From Fodinibius sp036381435 (GTDB lineage: Bacteria; Bacteroidota; Rhodothermia; Balneolales; Balneolaceae), in NCBI GenBank assembly GCA_036381435.1, contig DASVCW010000021.1:1-64000 (forward strand): a stretch of 64,000 nucleotides of DNA, read 5' to 3'. The position numbers were made by a program, and so were the translations under genes. The notes beneath the pieces are model-generated. The model did no database searches, was not told the DNA's origin, and worked only from the letters and a program-made list of their open reading frames with translations. Shown in pieces: positions 41,875-50,335 of the stretch (its first letter is position 1; every line of letters begins with the position of its first letter).

Positions 41875-42849
41875 ATGACTGCAAAGAGAATTTACCTGCT
41901 GAAAATCGCTCTCGCCTTTTCACTGTCACTCATCCTCACTTTTTTATTAATAAAGCCCTCATTAGGTATGAATCACGCAACTGATTTACCGATGAGTGAT
42001 GACCCCTACCGGGTTGAAACATTCACTCTTGATGGCGCGGGAAGCCTTAATGTAGAAACATCCGGCGGATTTATTACGGTTGAAGGCTCATCCGGTAATA
42101 CTGTCCGTGTGGAAATGTACGTACAAAAAGACGGACAGGAGCTTAACCCACAAGACACCGATCTGGAGAATTGGGATATTGAAATCTCTCAATCCGGAAA
42201 CGCCATAAACGTTATCGCGGAGCGTAAAGACAGCAACTGGAGTTTCTGGGGCAGTAACAATCACGCTTCTGTGTCATTTGTAATCTATACGCCGGATGAG
42301 ATGAGCACCGATCTCAATACCAGCGGCGGTCATATTAAAGTTTATAATTTAAAAGGTGATCAAAATGTTTCAACCAGCGGAGGGCACATTGAGCTGGCAA
42401 ATTTAGAAGGAACGGTTGAAGCAAGGACTTCCGGGGGACACATTGAGATTGAAAATATACAGGGCAATTTAGATGTCCGTACCAGTGGAGGTCATATTTC
42501 CGCTCATCACGTAGATGGCAATTTGAAGGCCAGAACCAGTGGCGGGCATATTGAACTTGCCGGTATCAGCGGGACTATCGAAGCCTCAACCAGCGGCGGT
42601 AGTATTGAGGCCGATTTACAATCTGTAGGTCAGTTTGTGGAATTAAAAACCAGCGGCGGAAATATCAACATTACAATTCCCGAAGATATCGGTCTCGATT
42701 TAAATCTTTCGGGCAGTTATATAAGCACCAATCTAAACAACTTTTCAGGTGAAATTGAACGTGATGAAGTAGAAGGAATGCTTAACGGCGGCGGTCACAA
42801 AATTACAGCCCGAACTTCAGGAGGTATTGTTTCTCTTTCGTTTCAATGA
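41875..42849 (+). CDS. DUF4097-type beta-solenoid-like envelope protein
   Basis: A 324-residue protein with one N-terminal membrane segment or uncleaved signal (IALAFSLSLILTFLLIKPSL). The body is made of repeated strands with the motif TSGGHIE about every 20 residues from about residue 145 to 235 (LNTSGGHIKVYNL, VSTSGGHIELANL, ARTSGGHIEIENI), typical of DUF4097/putative adhesin proteins that form a beta-solenoid. Function not known; the exposed repeat suggests a binding or structural role at the envelope. GGAG stands 8 bases upstream of the start. Confidence 0.85.
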   Translation: MTAKRIYLLKIALAFSLSLILTFLLIKPSLGMNHATDLPMSDDPYRVETFTLDGAGSLNVETSGGFITVEGSSGNTVRVEMYVQKDGQELNPQDTDLENWDIEISQSGNAINVIAERKDSNWSFWGSNNHASVSFVIYTPDEMSTDLNTSGGHIKVYNLKGDQNVSTSGGHIELANLEGTVEARTSGGHIEIENIQGNLDVRTSGGHISAHHVDGNLKARTSGGHIELAGISGTIEASTSGGSIEADLQSVGQFVELKTSGGNINITIPEDIGLDLNLSGSYISTNLNNFSGEIERDEVEGMLNGGGHKITARTSGGIVSLSFQ

Positions 42850-42858
42850 TATAACGAG

Positions 42859-42917
42859 TTTACCGGTTAGATTTTTCACTTTTGCCCCGTTAGGGATGAT
42901 TTTTAATCGGTAAACAC
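42859..42917. repeat. palindromic repeat, GTTTACCGGTTAGA / AATCGGTAAACAC
   Basis: The short relative of 19267-19467 with the same ends and a TTGCCCCGTTAGGGATGAT core. It lies just past the DUF4097 gene. The remaining gap to 43143 is AT-rich and shows nothing I can name. Confidence 0.7.
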
Positions 42918-43143
42918 GTGAGTATAGATTCACTCCTAGAAATTTTAGCTTTGGAAAGTCCTTTCTATTGCAGTGGGTTCGCATCAGTCAATCGTAAAGG
43001 TTTGAGCCGTACAAAATTTTTATAGCTGTTTAATTCCTAATTCAGGTTAAATTATGTTTCAAGTAATTAGCAGTACTTTGAATTGGCAGTTAGCGTGCTT
43101 ATAATGATCTTTTTCAAACCAAAAATGAAAACTGACAGCGATT

Positions 43144-44163
43144 ATGAAATTCAGAAATATGATATGGACGCTGGCTGTGCTGCTTTTTGCGGGGTGCGCT
43201 GCGAGTGAAGGTTCAGACATTGAACAAGATACGACAAAGAAAGAATGGGCTATCGTCATTCATGGCGGAGCGGGAGCAATTTCAAAAGATAAACCTGATT
43301 CCGTTAAGCAGGCTTATAAAAATGATTTAGATGAAGCCCTTTCTATTGGAGAAGAAATTCTTAAAAACGGCGGTTCTGCACTTGATGCGGTTGAAAGTGT
43401 AATCAATTACCTGGAGGATAATCCGAGGTTTAATGCGGGGAAAGGTGCCGTTTATACTCACGAAGGACGTCATGAACTGGATGCTGCTATCATGATTGGA
43501 AATACCCGTGAAGCCGGTGCCATTACCGGAGTGACAACAGTGAAAAACCCCATTTCTCTGGCGCGTTTGGTAATGGAAGAGTCAAAGCACGTAATGTTCT
43601 CGGGACAAGGTGCCGAAGCATTTGCCGATAAAGTAGATGTAGAGCGTGTACCCAATAGCTATTTTGATACTGAAGCTCGTTATAAGTCTTTACAGCGGGT
43701 GCTGGAAGCTGAAAAAAACGATGAGCAGGCAAGTTTGCATAAAAAAACCAATAATAAATATAGGTTTGGAACGGTAGGCTGCGTAGCGCTGGATAAAAAC
43801 GGAATGCTTGTAGCGGGGACATCAACCGGCGGCATGACCAATAAAATGTATGGACGCGTTGGAGATGTGCCTATTATCGGTTCAGGAACCTACGCCAGTG
43901 ATATGGTGGCGGTTTCGATGACTGGCTGGGGCGAGAAGATTATGAGGGCTGTATCAGGACATACTGTAAGTTCCTATATGAAGTTTAAGCCTGCAACTTT
44001 GGAGGAAGCGGCACATTATCTGCTTCAGGATGTGCTGAATCCGGGCGAAGCGGGGATGATTGCCGTAGATAAATATGGAAATATGTTTATGGGTATGAAT
44101 ACTCAGGGCATGTACCGGGGCCAATCTGATTCAGAAGGGAACCGCAAGATTGCAATTTGGTAA
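43144..44163 (+). CDS. isoaspartyl peptidase/L-asparaginase (Ntn-hydrolase) lipoprotein
   Basis: Type 2 asparaginase/isoaspartyl dipeptidase, activated by autocleavage. The 339-residue precursor begins with a lipoprotein signal (WTLAVLLFAGCAASE; Cys 17). The alpha chain has WAIVIHGGAGAISK and AVYTHEGRHELDAAIM. The catalytic Thr that begins the beta chain lies in RFGTVGCVALDKNG (Thr at about residue 206), followed by AGTSTGGMTNK, all conserved. It probably hydrolyses isoaspartyl peptides or asparagine in the periplasm. It is monocistronic. Confidence 0.93.
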   Translation: MKFRNMIWTLAVLLFAGCAASEGSDIEQDTTKKEWAIVIHGGAGAISKDKPDSVKQAYKNDLDEALSIGEEILKNGGSALDAVESVINYLEDNPRFNAGKGAVYTHEGRHELDAAIMIGNTREAGAITGVTTVKNPISLARLVMEESKHVMFSGQGAEAFADKVDVERVPNSYFDTEARYKSLQRVLEAEKNDEQASLHKKTNNKYRFGTVGCVALDKNGMLVAGTSTGGMTNKMYGRVGDVPIIGSGTYASDMVAVSMTGWGEKIMRAVSGHTVSSYMKFKPATLEEAAHYLLQDVLNPGEAGMIAVDKYGNMFMGMNTQGMYRGQSDSEGNRKIAIW

Positions 44164-44171
44164 TTTATATA

Positions 44172-44219
44172 GTGGTATAAGGTATAGGGGAAATAAGGTA
44201 TAAGTATTCCCTTTCCTTA
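44172..44219. repeat. TATAGGGGAAATA-type inverted repeat
   Basis: GGTATAAGGTATAGGGGAAA and GTATTCCCTTTCCTTATACT pair imperfectly. A related longer hairpin is at 46695-46757, downstream of divIVA on the minus strand. Confidence 0.55.
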
Positions 44220-44239
44220 TACTAATTTTATTATCATAA

Positions 44240-44835
44240 CTCTCTTGAGTGGCTCTTTCAGTTTGGAGAAATTGAGCAGATTGAGGGCGTGCAGAACGAT
44301 TACCCGCAGTTGATTGAGCGGTAGGCGCTGTGGCTATGGGTTCAACAACTTATGAATGGGTGGTAGGACATGAAAAGTTGCTTGAAAATTCGAGAAAATG
44401 GCCCTATGAAATTCCAACGTGGGTATTCAGTAGCCGGAAATTGCCTGTTGTTGATGGCGCGGATATTCGTTTTGTTCGTGGTGATTTCACGCCTATCCAT
44501 GCCGAAATGGTGAAAGTTACCGGCGCAAGAACGTTTGGCTTGCCGGCGGTGGTGAGCTTGTAGGGCAGTTTCATGATTCTGGCCTGCTAGATAAACTTAT
44601 TCTCAGCGTTGCTCCCGTCATGCTTGCTTCGGGTGCGCCAATATTGCCACGAAATATTACCACCCCTCCATTAAAGCTGGTTGATGTGCAAAAACATGGC
44701 GATGTATTTGCGGTTCTAACCTACAAAGTGCAAAAAAGGCTGAGAGCAGAAGAAGGGGTAGTTAATTTAAAACTTCTATACTTCCATCACAGAGCAGGCG
44801 AAATAAAGAAATTCTATCAATTGAGAAACTTATAA
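44240..44835 (+). pseudogene. broken RibD-C / dihydrofolate reductase-like gene
   Basis: Three blocks in different frames together match a reductase of the RibD C-terminal (DHFR-like) family: SLEWLFQFGEIEQIE (from 44240), VAMGSTTYEWVVGHEKLLEN (44330-44560) and NVWLAGGGELVGQFHDSGLL followed by LILSVAPVMLASGAPILP (about 44530-44800). Each change of frame is explained by loss of one base: one G near 44321 and one A near 44526. The first 20 or so residues are not found upstream. The last part (after VLTYKVQKR) probably runs past the natural end. Either a decayed gene or assembly errors; the intact enzyme would be a small NADPH-dependent reductase of unknown substrate. Confidence 0.82.
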
Positions 44836-44867
44836 ACTTATACCCTGTACCTTTATACCTAATCTCC

Positions 44868-45626
44868 CTAAAGTCCTAAGAACTGCTCTCGTAACTCCTG
44901 AGTATAAATACCGATATCATTCCTTAGCTCAAAAAGCTGTTGATGGAAATAGTAATACTGTTTTCTGCTAAGGAAACGGGAACTTTTTAGATCGCGTTGC
45001 AAGATGGTAAGGGCCTCATTGGCGCAGTGCAAGGCTTTTTTGGTGTAAGCGATATTACCGCCCAGAAAGTCGGGTTCAAAGCCGAAGGAATATCCTCCTG
45101 CAATTTTAGCACCGATTTTCAGCACGTTGCCTACAAAATCGTTGTACTGGGCCAGATATTTGGGGTTGATAGTTTCTGCCCACTGTAAAATAAGGGCTGC
45201 AAGTTCGCGGGAATCGTTATAGATATTTAGGGTATCTATAGAGCCATAATCAGACATCGTGAAGTCATCGCTGAGTTCTTTCCAGTCTTCGCCCTCATCG
45301 AAATCATCTTCCTCATCGAACAGGAACTCTTCATCTTCGAACTCATCAAAGAAGAAATCGTCGAGTTCATCATCCCACTCATCAAGATCATCGTACTCAT
45401 CGGGAAAATAAGCATCCTCAATTTGAAGCTCTTCTTCGATGAAAGCATCAACAGCGTCCAGCTCATCGGCATTATCCTGGAGCAGGGCCAGCCAGCGGGG
45501 TATATTTCCGGAAGGGTCGGGAGTGATAAATTGCCGCAAATGAGCGCTCATTTTCTCGATTTCATTCAGATGAGCTTCCCACCGGTGCTCATCCCAAAGG
45601 CCATCATTAAAATCATCATTGAACAT
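44868..45626 (-). CDS. very acidic protein of unknown function
   Basis: A 252-residue cytoplasmic protein without recognised family. Residues about 65-125 are a run of Asp, Glu and Phe (DEFEDEEFLFDEEDD), and the C-terminal 110 residues are helical and less charged (ALHCANEALTILQRDLKSSR ... ELREQFLGL). It has no signal or membrane segment. It precedes the PNP gene region on the same strand at a distance of about 180 bases. The acidic stretch could bind basic partners or metal ions, but I can assign no role. Confidence 0.65.
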   Translation of the reverse strand: MFNDDFNDGLWDEHRWEAHLNEIEKMSAHLRQFITPDPSGNIPRWLALLQDNADELDAVDAFIEEELQIEDAYFPDEYDDLDEWDDELDDFFFDEFEDEEFLFDEEDDFDEGEDWKELSDDFTMSDYGSIDTLNIYNDSRELAALILQWAETINPKYLAQYNDFVGNVLKIGAKIAGGYSFGFEPDFLGGNIAYTKKALHCANEALTILQRDLKSSRFLSRKQYYYFHQQLFELRNDIGIYTQELREQFLGL

Positions 45627-45802
45627 AGTGCGTAATGATTTAATATAAAAGAGTTAATAGTCGCTACTTCAATCTAACAAAAAAGTTCCGCTTGAGACAA
45701 CATCTTTTGTTAGTAAATTAACGATTTTTTGTGGCAAATAGGTATAGGAAATTTGAAGATCTTTTTAGTTTCCAGACACTTCGCAAATGCCTGCAACTTT
45801 CC

Positions 45803-46639
45803 CTACAACCGTTCCAGCACTCCCATAATTACCTGTGTCATCTTCGGTTCTGCCTGCCCCGCGGCTTCCAGTACCTGTTCAATGTTGATCGGTTCCAGCG
45901 CGTCGGGAAAACATTCATCGGTGATGACGGAAATGCCCATCACTTCCATGCCCATATGAATGGCAGCAATCACTTCGGGAACGGTGCTCATTCCGACTAC
46001 GTCGGCACCGATCATTCTTAAAAAGCGGTATTCGGCTTTAGTTTCCATCGTAGGACCACTTAATGCCAGATAAACGCCTTGATGCATCCGGATTCCTTTA
46101 TCCAGTGCCACGCTTTCGGCAATTTCAAGAAGACGTTCTGTGTAAGGCTCGCTCATGTCTGGAAAACGCGGGCCGAGTTCATCATCATTGGGGCCAATAA
46201 GTGGGTTATTGCCCAGCATGTTGATGTGGTCGTTGATGAGCATGATATCGCCGCGCTTGTAATTGGAATTCATTCCTCCGCAGGCGTTACTGACAATCAA
46301 AGTGCTTGCGCTAAGTGCTTTGATGAGCCGGATGGGAAAAGCAATTTGCTGCATGGTATAGCCTTCGTAATAGTGAAAACGTCCCTGCATAGCCACTACA
46401 CTTTTGCCGCTGAGTGAACCGAAAAGCAGCCTTCCTGCATGACTTTCAACCGTAGAAACCGGGAAATGGGGGATATCGGCATAAGAAATGGTGTGCTTGA
46501 CGTTGATTTCATCAGCCAGATGGCCAAGTCCTGTTCCAAGAATAATCAAATACTCGGGACGTTCATCGGTTTGATCTTGAATAAAGGCAAGGGCTTCATC
46601 ACGCTTTTGACGGAATTCTTCTACTGATTCTCGAGGCAT
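45803..46639 (-). CDS. purine-nucleoside phosphorylase
   Basis: Phosphorolysis of purine (deoxy)nucleosides to base plus (deoxy)ribose 1-phosphate in salvage. The 278-residue trimer-type enzyme (PNP/MTAP family) has ILGTGLGHLADEI, MQGRFHYYEGYTM, IVSNACGGMNSNY, YLALSGPTMETKAEYRFLR and GMSTVPEVIAA, with the conserved Asn in VITDECFPDAL being absent as in some relatives. It follows divIVA by about 130 bases on the same strand. Confidence 0.93.
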   Translation of the reverse strand: MPRESVEEFRQKRDEALAFIQDQTDERPEYLIILGTGLGHLADEINVKHTISYADIPHFPVSTVESHAGRLLFGSLSGKSVVAMQGRFHYYEGYTMQQIAFPIRLIKALSASTLIVSNACGGMNSNYKRGDIMLINDHINMLGNNPLIGPNDDELGPRFPDMSEPYTERLLEIAESVALDKGIRMHQGVYLALSGPTMETKAEYRFLRMIGADVVGMSTVPEVIAAIHMGMEVMGISVITDECFPDALEPINIEQVLEAAGQAEPKMTQVIMGVLERL

Positions 46640-46694
46640 GTGATTGGCTGTAATTTTAGATTGAAATAGCGTTGAGAAGATAGGAAATCAATAG

Positions 46695-46757
46695 TAGAAA
46701 AGGTATAGGGGAATAGTATATGATAGGGATTCCTTATACCGTATTTCCCTATACCCT
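46695..46757. repeat. inverted repeat AAGGTATAGGGGAATA / TATTTCCCTATACC
   Basis: A hairpin in the gap between divIVA and the PNP gene, of the same family as 44172-44219. On the minus strand it might act as a weak terminator. Confidence 0.55.
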
Positions 46758-46768
46758 TATATCTAACA

Positions 46769-47386
46769 TTAATCCAGCTCATCAATAATATCATCCACAT
46801 TTTCAGCACCGGGAGAGAGTGGAGAATCCTCATCAAAATCCGCTGAGTTTTCAGCAGCAAACTTTTTCTTTTGAAGACTGTTATTCAGATTATTTGAAAT
46901 GGGATTGTCATCAGCGGGAATCGTGAAAAGAGCGGCTTCATCTTCGGAGAACTGTTCCAGCGATTCACGGGCAAGTTCCAGATAGGAGCGAATACCACCG
47001 ATAATCTCTTTACGACGGTCGAGCAGGCGGATTACACTTTGACGCACCTGCTGGCGTTGCTGTGTGGCTTCCCGAATGATAGATTGAGCCTCAATTTCTG
47101 CTTTTTCTATTTTATTACGGGCTTCATTACGGGCACCGGAAAGTTTTTGTTCAGCCGAGTTTTTGGCTGTCTGTAAGGTTTCATGAAGTGCTTCTTCCAC
47201 CTTTTCATAGTGTTTCAGCTTTCCTTCCAGCGTTTCGATTTGCTTTTCCAGCTCGCGGTTTTTAGATACGAGATGCTCCCATTCATTTGAAATCAAGTTG
47301 AGAAAAGCCTGAACTTCTGCCTTGTCATAACCACGTATCGCTTTTTCAAATTTTTGCTGCTTTATTTCCAGTGCCGTTAATTTCAT
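46769..47386 (-). CDS. DivIVA-domain protein
   Basis: A 205-residue coiled-coil protein of the DivIVA family, which binds curved membranes and recruits division or pole proteins. The N-terminal lipid-binding motif KLTALEIKQQKFEKAIRGYD and AEVQAFLNLISNEWEHL are clear; a long coiled coil (about 40-130) with Gln/Lys/Glu rich AQSIIREATQQRQQ follows, then an acidic tail (EDSPLSPGAENVDDIIDELD). The gene sits in a yggS-small membrane proteins-divIVA order, reminiscent of the yggS/divIVA neighbourhood of many bacteria. Confidence 0.9.
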   Translation of the reverse strand: MKLTALEIKQQKFEKAIRGYDKAEVQAFLNLISNEWEHLVSKNRELEKQIETLEGKLKHYEKVEEALHETLQTAKNSAEQKLSGARNEARNKIEKAEIEAQSIIREATQQRQQVRQSVIRLLDRRKEIIGGIRSYLELARESLEQFSEDEAALFTIPADDNPISNNLNNSLQKKKFAAENSADFDEDSPLSPGAENVDDIIDELD

Positions 47387-47426
47387 AACTGTTGTACCTT
47401 TTTATCCAATTTGTAATGATAACGAA

Positions 47427-47771
47427 CTACTCACGTAACATATTCCGTAGGTTACTGCCTTCTGCTTCTCTTTTTGTCGGTTCAGCATCTTCAATTTCAA
47501 TACTTTTTGCAGCGACATCATCCCGCGATTGAGCTGGTGAATCTAATTGTGCCTCCGGTTCATCACCTGCAATTATAGCCTCTAGGTTTTGAATTCGTCG
47601 CTCGCTGTCTTTTTTATGTTTCGAGAATGCTCTTGCCAACCGGTTAAAGGCTTCTTCATCAAAGTTGCTTCTGTTAATGCGTGCTCTGATGAGGCTAAAA
47701 ATATTTCCAAAAATGAAGAAAGTTAATCCTACACCTCCGGCAATAGCGATTATTGCAACTAATTCTTCCAT
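47427..47771 (-). CDS. small membrane protein B of a tandem pair (PspB-like layout)
   Basis: A 114-residue protein: one N-terminal membrane segment (LVAIIAIAGGVGLTFFIFGN), then a cytoplasmic helix with HKKDSERRIQNLEAIIAGDE and a disordered acidic tail. The segment RIQNLEAIIAG also occurs, as RIENLEAIAAG, in the upstream neighbour, so the two are paralogues or built on the same plan. The start codon overlaps the neighbour's stop (TAATG). PspB-like layout is suggested by size and topology, without a firm family match. Confidence 0.72.
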   Translation of the reverse strand: MEELVAIIAIAGGVGLTFFIFGNIFSLIRARINRSNFDEEAFNRLARAFSKHKKDSERRIQNLEAIIAGDEPEAQLDSPAQSRDDVAAKSIEIEDAEPTKREAEGSNLRNMLRE

Positions 47772-48085
47772 TATTTATTCCTCCTTTTGTTTGCAATGTT
47801 TGAAACCTGCTCTCTATTTTCTTCGACAATAGGCTCTTCATCAATCTCAATTTCTTCCATGCCTCTTCCTGCACCGGTTTTGAATTCATCCGGCTCGCCT
47901 GCCGCAATTGCTTCCAGGTTCTCAATACGTGTTTTTAATGAATTTACCAGCTTGCGCACTTCGTCAACCTCTTGCTCGTTGTGGCGGTTTCGTTCCATCA
48001 TTTTCATCTTGTTCTTCTGGTATTCCATGATAAAACCACCAATAATTGCAACGAGTGGAATAAGAACCCAAATCCATGCAGCCAT
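47771..48085 (-). CDS. small membrane protein A of a tandem pair (PspB-like layout)
   Basis: A 104-residue protein with one membrane segment (AAWIWVLIPLVAIIGGFIME), a basic stretch (KNKMKMMERNRHNEQEVDEV), and the RIENLEAIAAGEPDEF helix shared with the next gene, ending in an acidic tail. E. coli PspB has a similar one-segment plus short cytoplasmic helix design, but the identity is not proven. Its stop overlaps the next start. The gene is downstream of yggS by about 125 bases, on the same strand. Confidence 0.7.
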   Translation of the reverse strand: MAAWIWVLIPLVAIIGGFIMEYQKNKMKMMERNRHNEQEVDEVRKLVNSLKTRIENLEAIAAGEPDEFKTGAGRGMEEIEIDEEPIVEENREQVSNIANKRRNK

Positions 48086-48209
48086 GATAAAACCTGTTTA
48101 GATTACTCGTATCGCGTATCAATCAGTCCTAAATGTAGAATACGCTTTACGCACTATTTAAATGTACTAAATCTTAAGGAGATTGAACATTTTATACTGT
48201 TAAATTGGC

Positions 48210-48908
48210 TTAATAGTTTCGTTCTCCGAAAATAGCACGTCCCACCCGAACCATAGTTGATCCTTCTTCAATCGCAATTTCCAAATCGTGAGTCATACCC
48301 ATTGAAAGGTGCTTAAGGGCAATGTTTTTGGATTCATAAGAGCGATGCTCATCTCGTAGCTTACGAAGCAGGCGAAATTCAGGGCGAATATCTTCGGGGT
48401 CATCAGCAAAAGCGGCCATTCCCATAAGCCCCTGAATATGCACATAATCAAGTCCCTGCGCATATTTCAAGACCTTTTTAAGTTTCTCCGGTTCACAGCC
48501 GCTCTTTTGATCTTCATCGCTTATGTTGACCTGGATGAGCACATTGATGACTCGCTCAAGCCGTGAAGCTCGTTTCTCAATCTCTCGCAGCGTTTTTATT
48601 TTGGGGACTGAGTCAATCCAGTTCACCCGTTCAACCATGTATTTTATTTTATTGGTCTGAAGCGCCCCGATCATGTGCCACTGGATTTCGTCTTTGTCAA
48701 AAGCCTCCATCTTGTCCTGCAGTTCTTTGGCGCGGTTTTCACCAAAGTGAAGCTGCCCGCATTCAAAAGCTTCCTTAACGGCATCCAACGGTTTCATTTT
48801 ACTTACCGCAAGCAGCATCACTTCTTCCGGATTACGGTTCGCTTTTTGACAAGCTTTTTGAATCCGTTTTTTTACATGTTCAATATTTTGACAGATGTCT
48901 TCGGGCAT
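48210..48908 (-). CDS. yggS: YggS/PROSC family pyridoxal-phosphate homeostasis protein
   Basis: A 232-residue PLP-binding TIM barrel that buffers cellular pyridoxal phosphate and has no known catalytic activity. The PLP-binding Lys is in LLAVSKMKPLDAV (residue about 36), followed by HFGENRAKELQDKM, WHMIGALQTNKIKYM, VLIQVNISDEDQKSG, QGLMGMAAFADD, LKHLSMGMTHDLEIAIEEGS and MVRVGRAIFGERNY: all family signatures. It is the first gene of the minus-strand cluster that continues with the two small membrane proteins and divIVA. Confidence 0.96.
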   Translation of the reverse strand: MPEDICQNIEHVKKRIQKACQKANRNPEEVMLLAVSKMKPLDAVKEAFECGQLHFGENRAKELQDKMEAFDKDEIQWHMIGALQTNKIKYMVERVNWIDSVPKIKTLREIEKRASRLERVINVLIQVNISDEDQKSGCEPEKLKKVLKYAQGLDYVHIQGLMGMAAFADDPEDIRPEFRLLRKLRDEHRSYESKNIALKHLSMGMTHDLEIAIEEGSTMVRVGRAIFGERNY

Positions 48909-49009
48909 TTGAAGCTAAGATAATTTTTTAAAAATTTACCAATGAAAAGAGTCTACCTATCATATCCTCTCGTTGCAAAATCCGCTGATAGCATCAGCGG
49001 AGGTTTCGT

Positions 49010-49066
49010 CCCCCTTTTGCCGAAGGCATTCCTACGGAAGAAGGGGGCGCAGGGGGATGGCCTTCT
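49010..49066. repeat. CCCCCTT palindrome with GGCATTCCTACGG core
   Basis: CGTCCCCCTTTTGCCGAAGG faces GGAAGAAGGGGGCGCAGGGG. It sits in the 354-base gap 48909-49262, whose right-hand part holds the small frame listed at 49102. Confidence 0.6.
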
Positions 49067-49101
49067 AGAATTCCTTTCATCAAACCCAAAAATAAGCTTT
49101 T

Positions 49102-49257
49102 ATGAAAGTTATTAAAATGCTATTTTACGGGTCTGAATTAAAGAATAATCAAAGTTTGGAAGATTTAACACTGAGTATTTTTAAGTTCCACAGCAGGTTA
49201 AAAGAACGTTGTTCTAAAGGCTATAAGCCTGTAACCAAGAAGAACGGAGGCCAATAG
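49102..49257 (+). CDS. possible 51-residue protein upstream of the Nif3 gene
   Basis: An open frame starting at ATG 49102 (KVIKMLFYGSELKNNQSLED) and ending at TAG 49255-49257, five bases before the Nif3 start. The product would be basic, with a short helix-like middle (LTLSIFKFHSRLKERCSKGY). There is no clear ribosome site in front of it, and no family is recognised, so it could be chance. It is a candidate leader or a small coupled gene. Confidence 0.3.
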   Translation: MKVIKMLFYGSELKNNQSLEDLTLSIFKFHSRLKERCSKGYKPVTKKNGGQ

Positions 49258-49262
49258 CCGGT

Positions 49263-50318
49263 ATGACGAGTCAAGTTCGGCATATTTCAACCTTCCTCAA
49301 CCAATGGGCTCCGCCCTCTACCAAACTTGATTATGATAATGTAGGATTATTAGTCGGAGATCCCGCCCAGAAAATTTCGCGAATTCTTACCTGCCTTGAC
49401 ATCACCCTCGATGTTGTTGAAGAAGCTATTCAAAATGATTGTGAACTGATTGTTGCCCATCACCCGCTCATTTTTAAAAGTATTGACCGCATCAACCCGA
49501 CCAATGAACAGGGCAAAATTATTTTCAAACTTATTAAGAATGATATTTCGCTCATCGCAGCTCATACCAATCTTGATGCCGCGCTTGATGGCGTCTCTTT
49601 CGTGCTGGCCCAGCGACTGGGACTCGAAAATCTGAAGTTTCTGGATAACAGCTACAACATCAGCCGGAAAATCGTGCTCACCACCAATCATACGGATAGT
49701 GAGTCGGTATTGAAATTGTTGAATTATTATTCGGCTGAGGAAGCCCATTATTACAAGGTTGAAGGCAAAAAGGGCAAGCAGTTCACCTATGAAGCCATTA
49801 TGGATCGACATAACGTCTCCGATTTGAAAAAGGAGCTTAAGAAAAACGGCTTACTTCATCGCGGCAGTTTCCAGGTGATGGAAGTGGCAAGTCCCTCGAA
49901 TAATGCCGGAATGGGTGTGGTAGGATTTTACCGGGATAAAGGCCTGACCCAGCAGCAGTTTTTAGAAGTAGTTTCGGATGCTCTGAGTGTAAAAGCGGTG
50001 CGCTTTTCCGGCTCGGTGGACCGTATCAAAAAAGTAGCTGTGTGCGGCGGAGCGGGTGTATCGCTGGCACGCAAAGCAATTGGTGAAGGAGCGCAGGCCT
50101 TTGTAACCGCCGATATTAAATATCACGATTATTTTACCGATACAGAGAACTTTTTATTGGTTGATGCAGGCCATTATGAAAGTGAAGTGCCGATGGTGAA
50201 GGCGCTTCAGCAAGAGCTAAGCGAGGCATTTGAAGAAATCGAAGTTCTTGAAACCGAAGTCATCACCAACCCAATGCAGGTTTTTATACCTGATCACAAA
50301 CAAAACCAGCAGGAATAA
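49263..50318 (+). CDS. Nif3-like dinuclear metal-centre protein
   Basis: A 351-residue NIF3-family protein (also called YbgI or GTP cyclohydrolase I type 2 family), a toroidal hexamer with a two-metal site and no agreed function. The conserved metal-ligand motif is in LIVAHHPLIFKSID (about residues 63-72); AAHTNLDAALDGVS and the C-terminal KYHDYFTDTENFLLVDAGHY (second ligand set) are clear. A middle insert of about 100 residues (about 130-230) matches the extra CutA/PII-like domain of the longer family members. It is followed by the coiled-coil gene 17 bases later, likely one operon. Confidence 0.92.
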   Translation: MTSQVRHISTFLNQWAPPSTKLDYDNVGLLVGDPAQKISRILTCLDITLDVVEEAIQNDCELIVAHHPLIFKSIDRINPTNEQGKIIFKLIKNDISLIAAHTNLDAALDGVSFVLAQRLGLENLKFLDNSYNISRKIVLTTNHTDSESVLKLLNYYSAEEAHYYKVEGKKGKQFTYEAIMDRHNVSDLKKELKKNGLLHRGSFQVMEVASPSNNAGMGVVGFYRDKGLTQQQFLEVVSDALSVKAVRFSGSVDRIKKVAVCGGAGVSLARKAIGEGAQAFVTADIKYHDYFTDTENFLLVDAGHYESEVPMVKALQQELSEAFEEIEVLETEVITNPMQVFIPDHKQNQQE

Positions 50319-50335
50319 ACGACGATAAGCAATCT

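Noticed and set aside
44330..44563. A short intact reductase gene.
   Set aside because: It is only the middle of a longer family protein and the rest continues in other frames on both sides.
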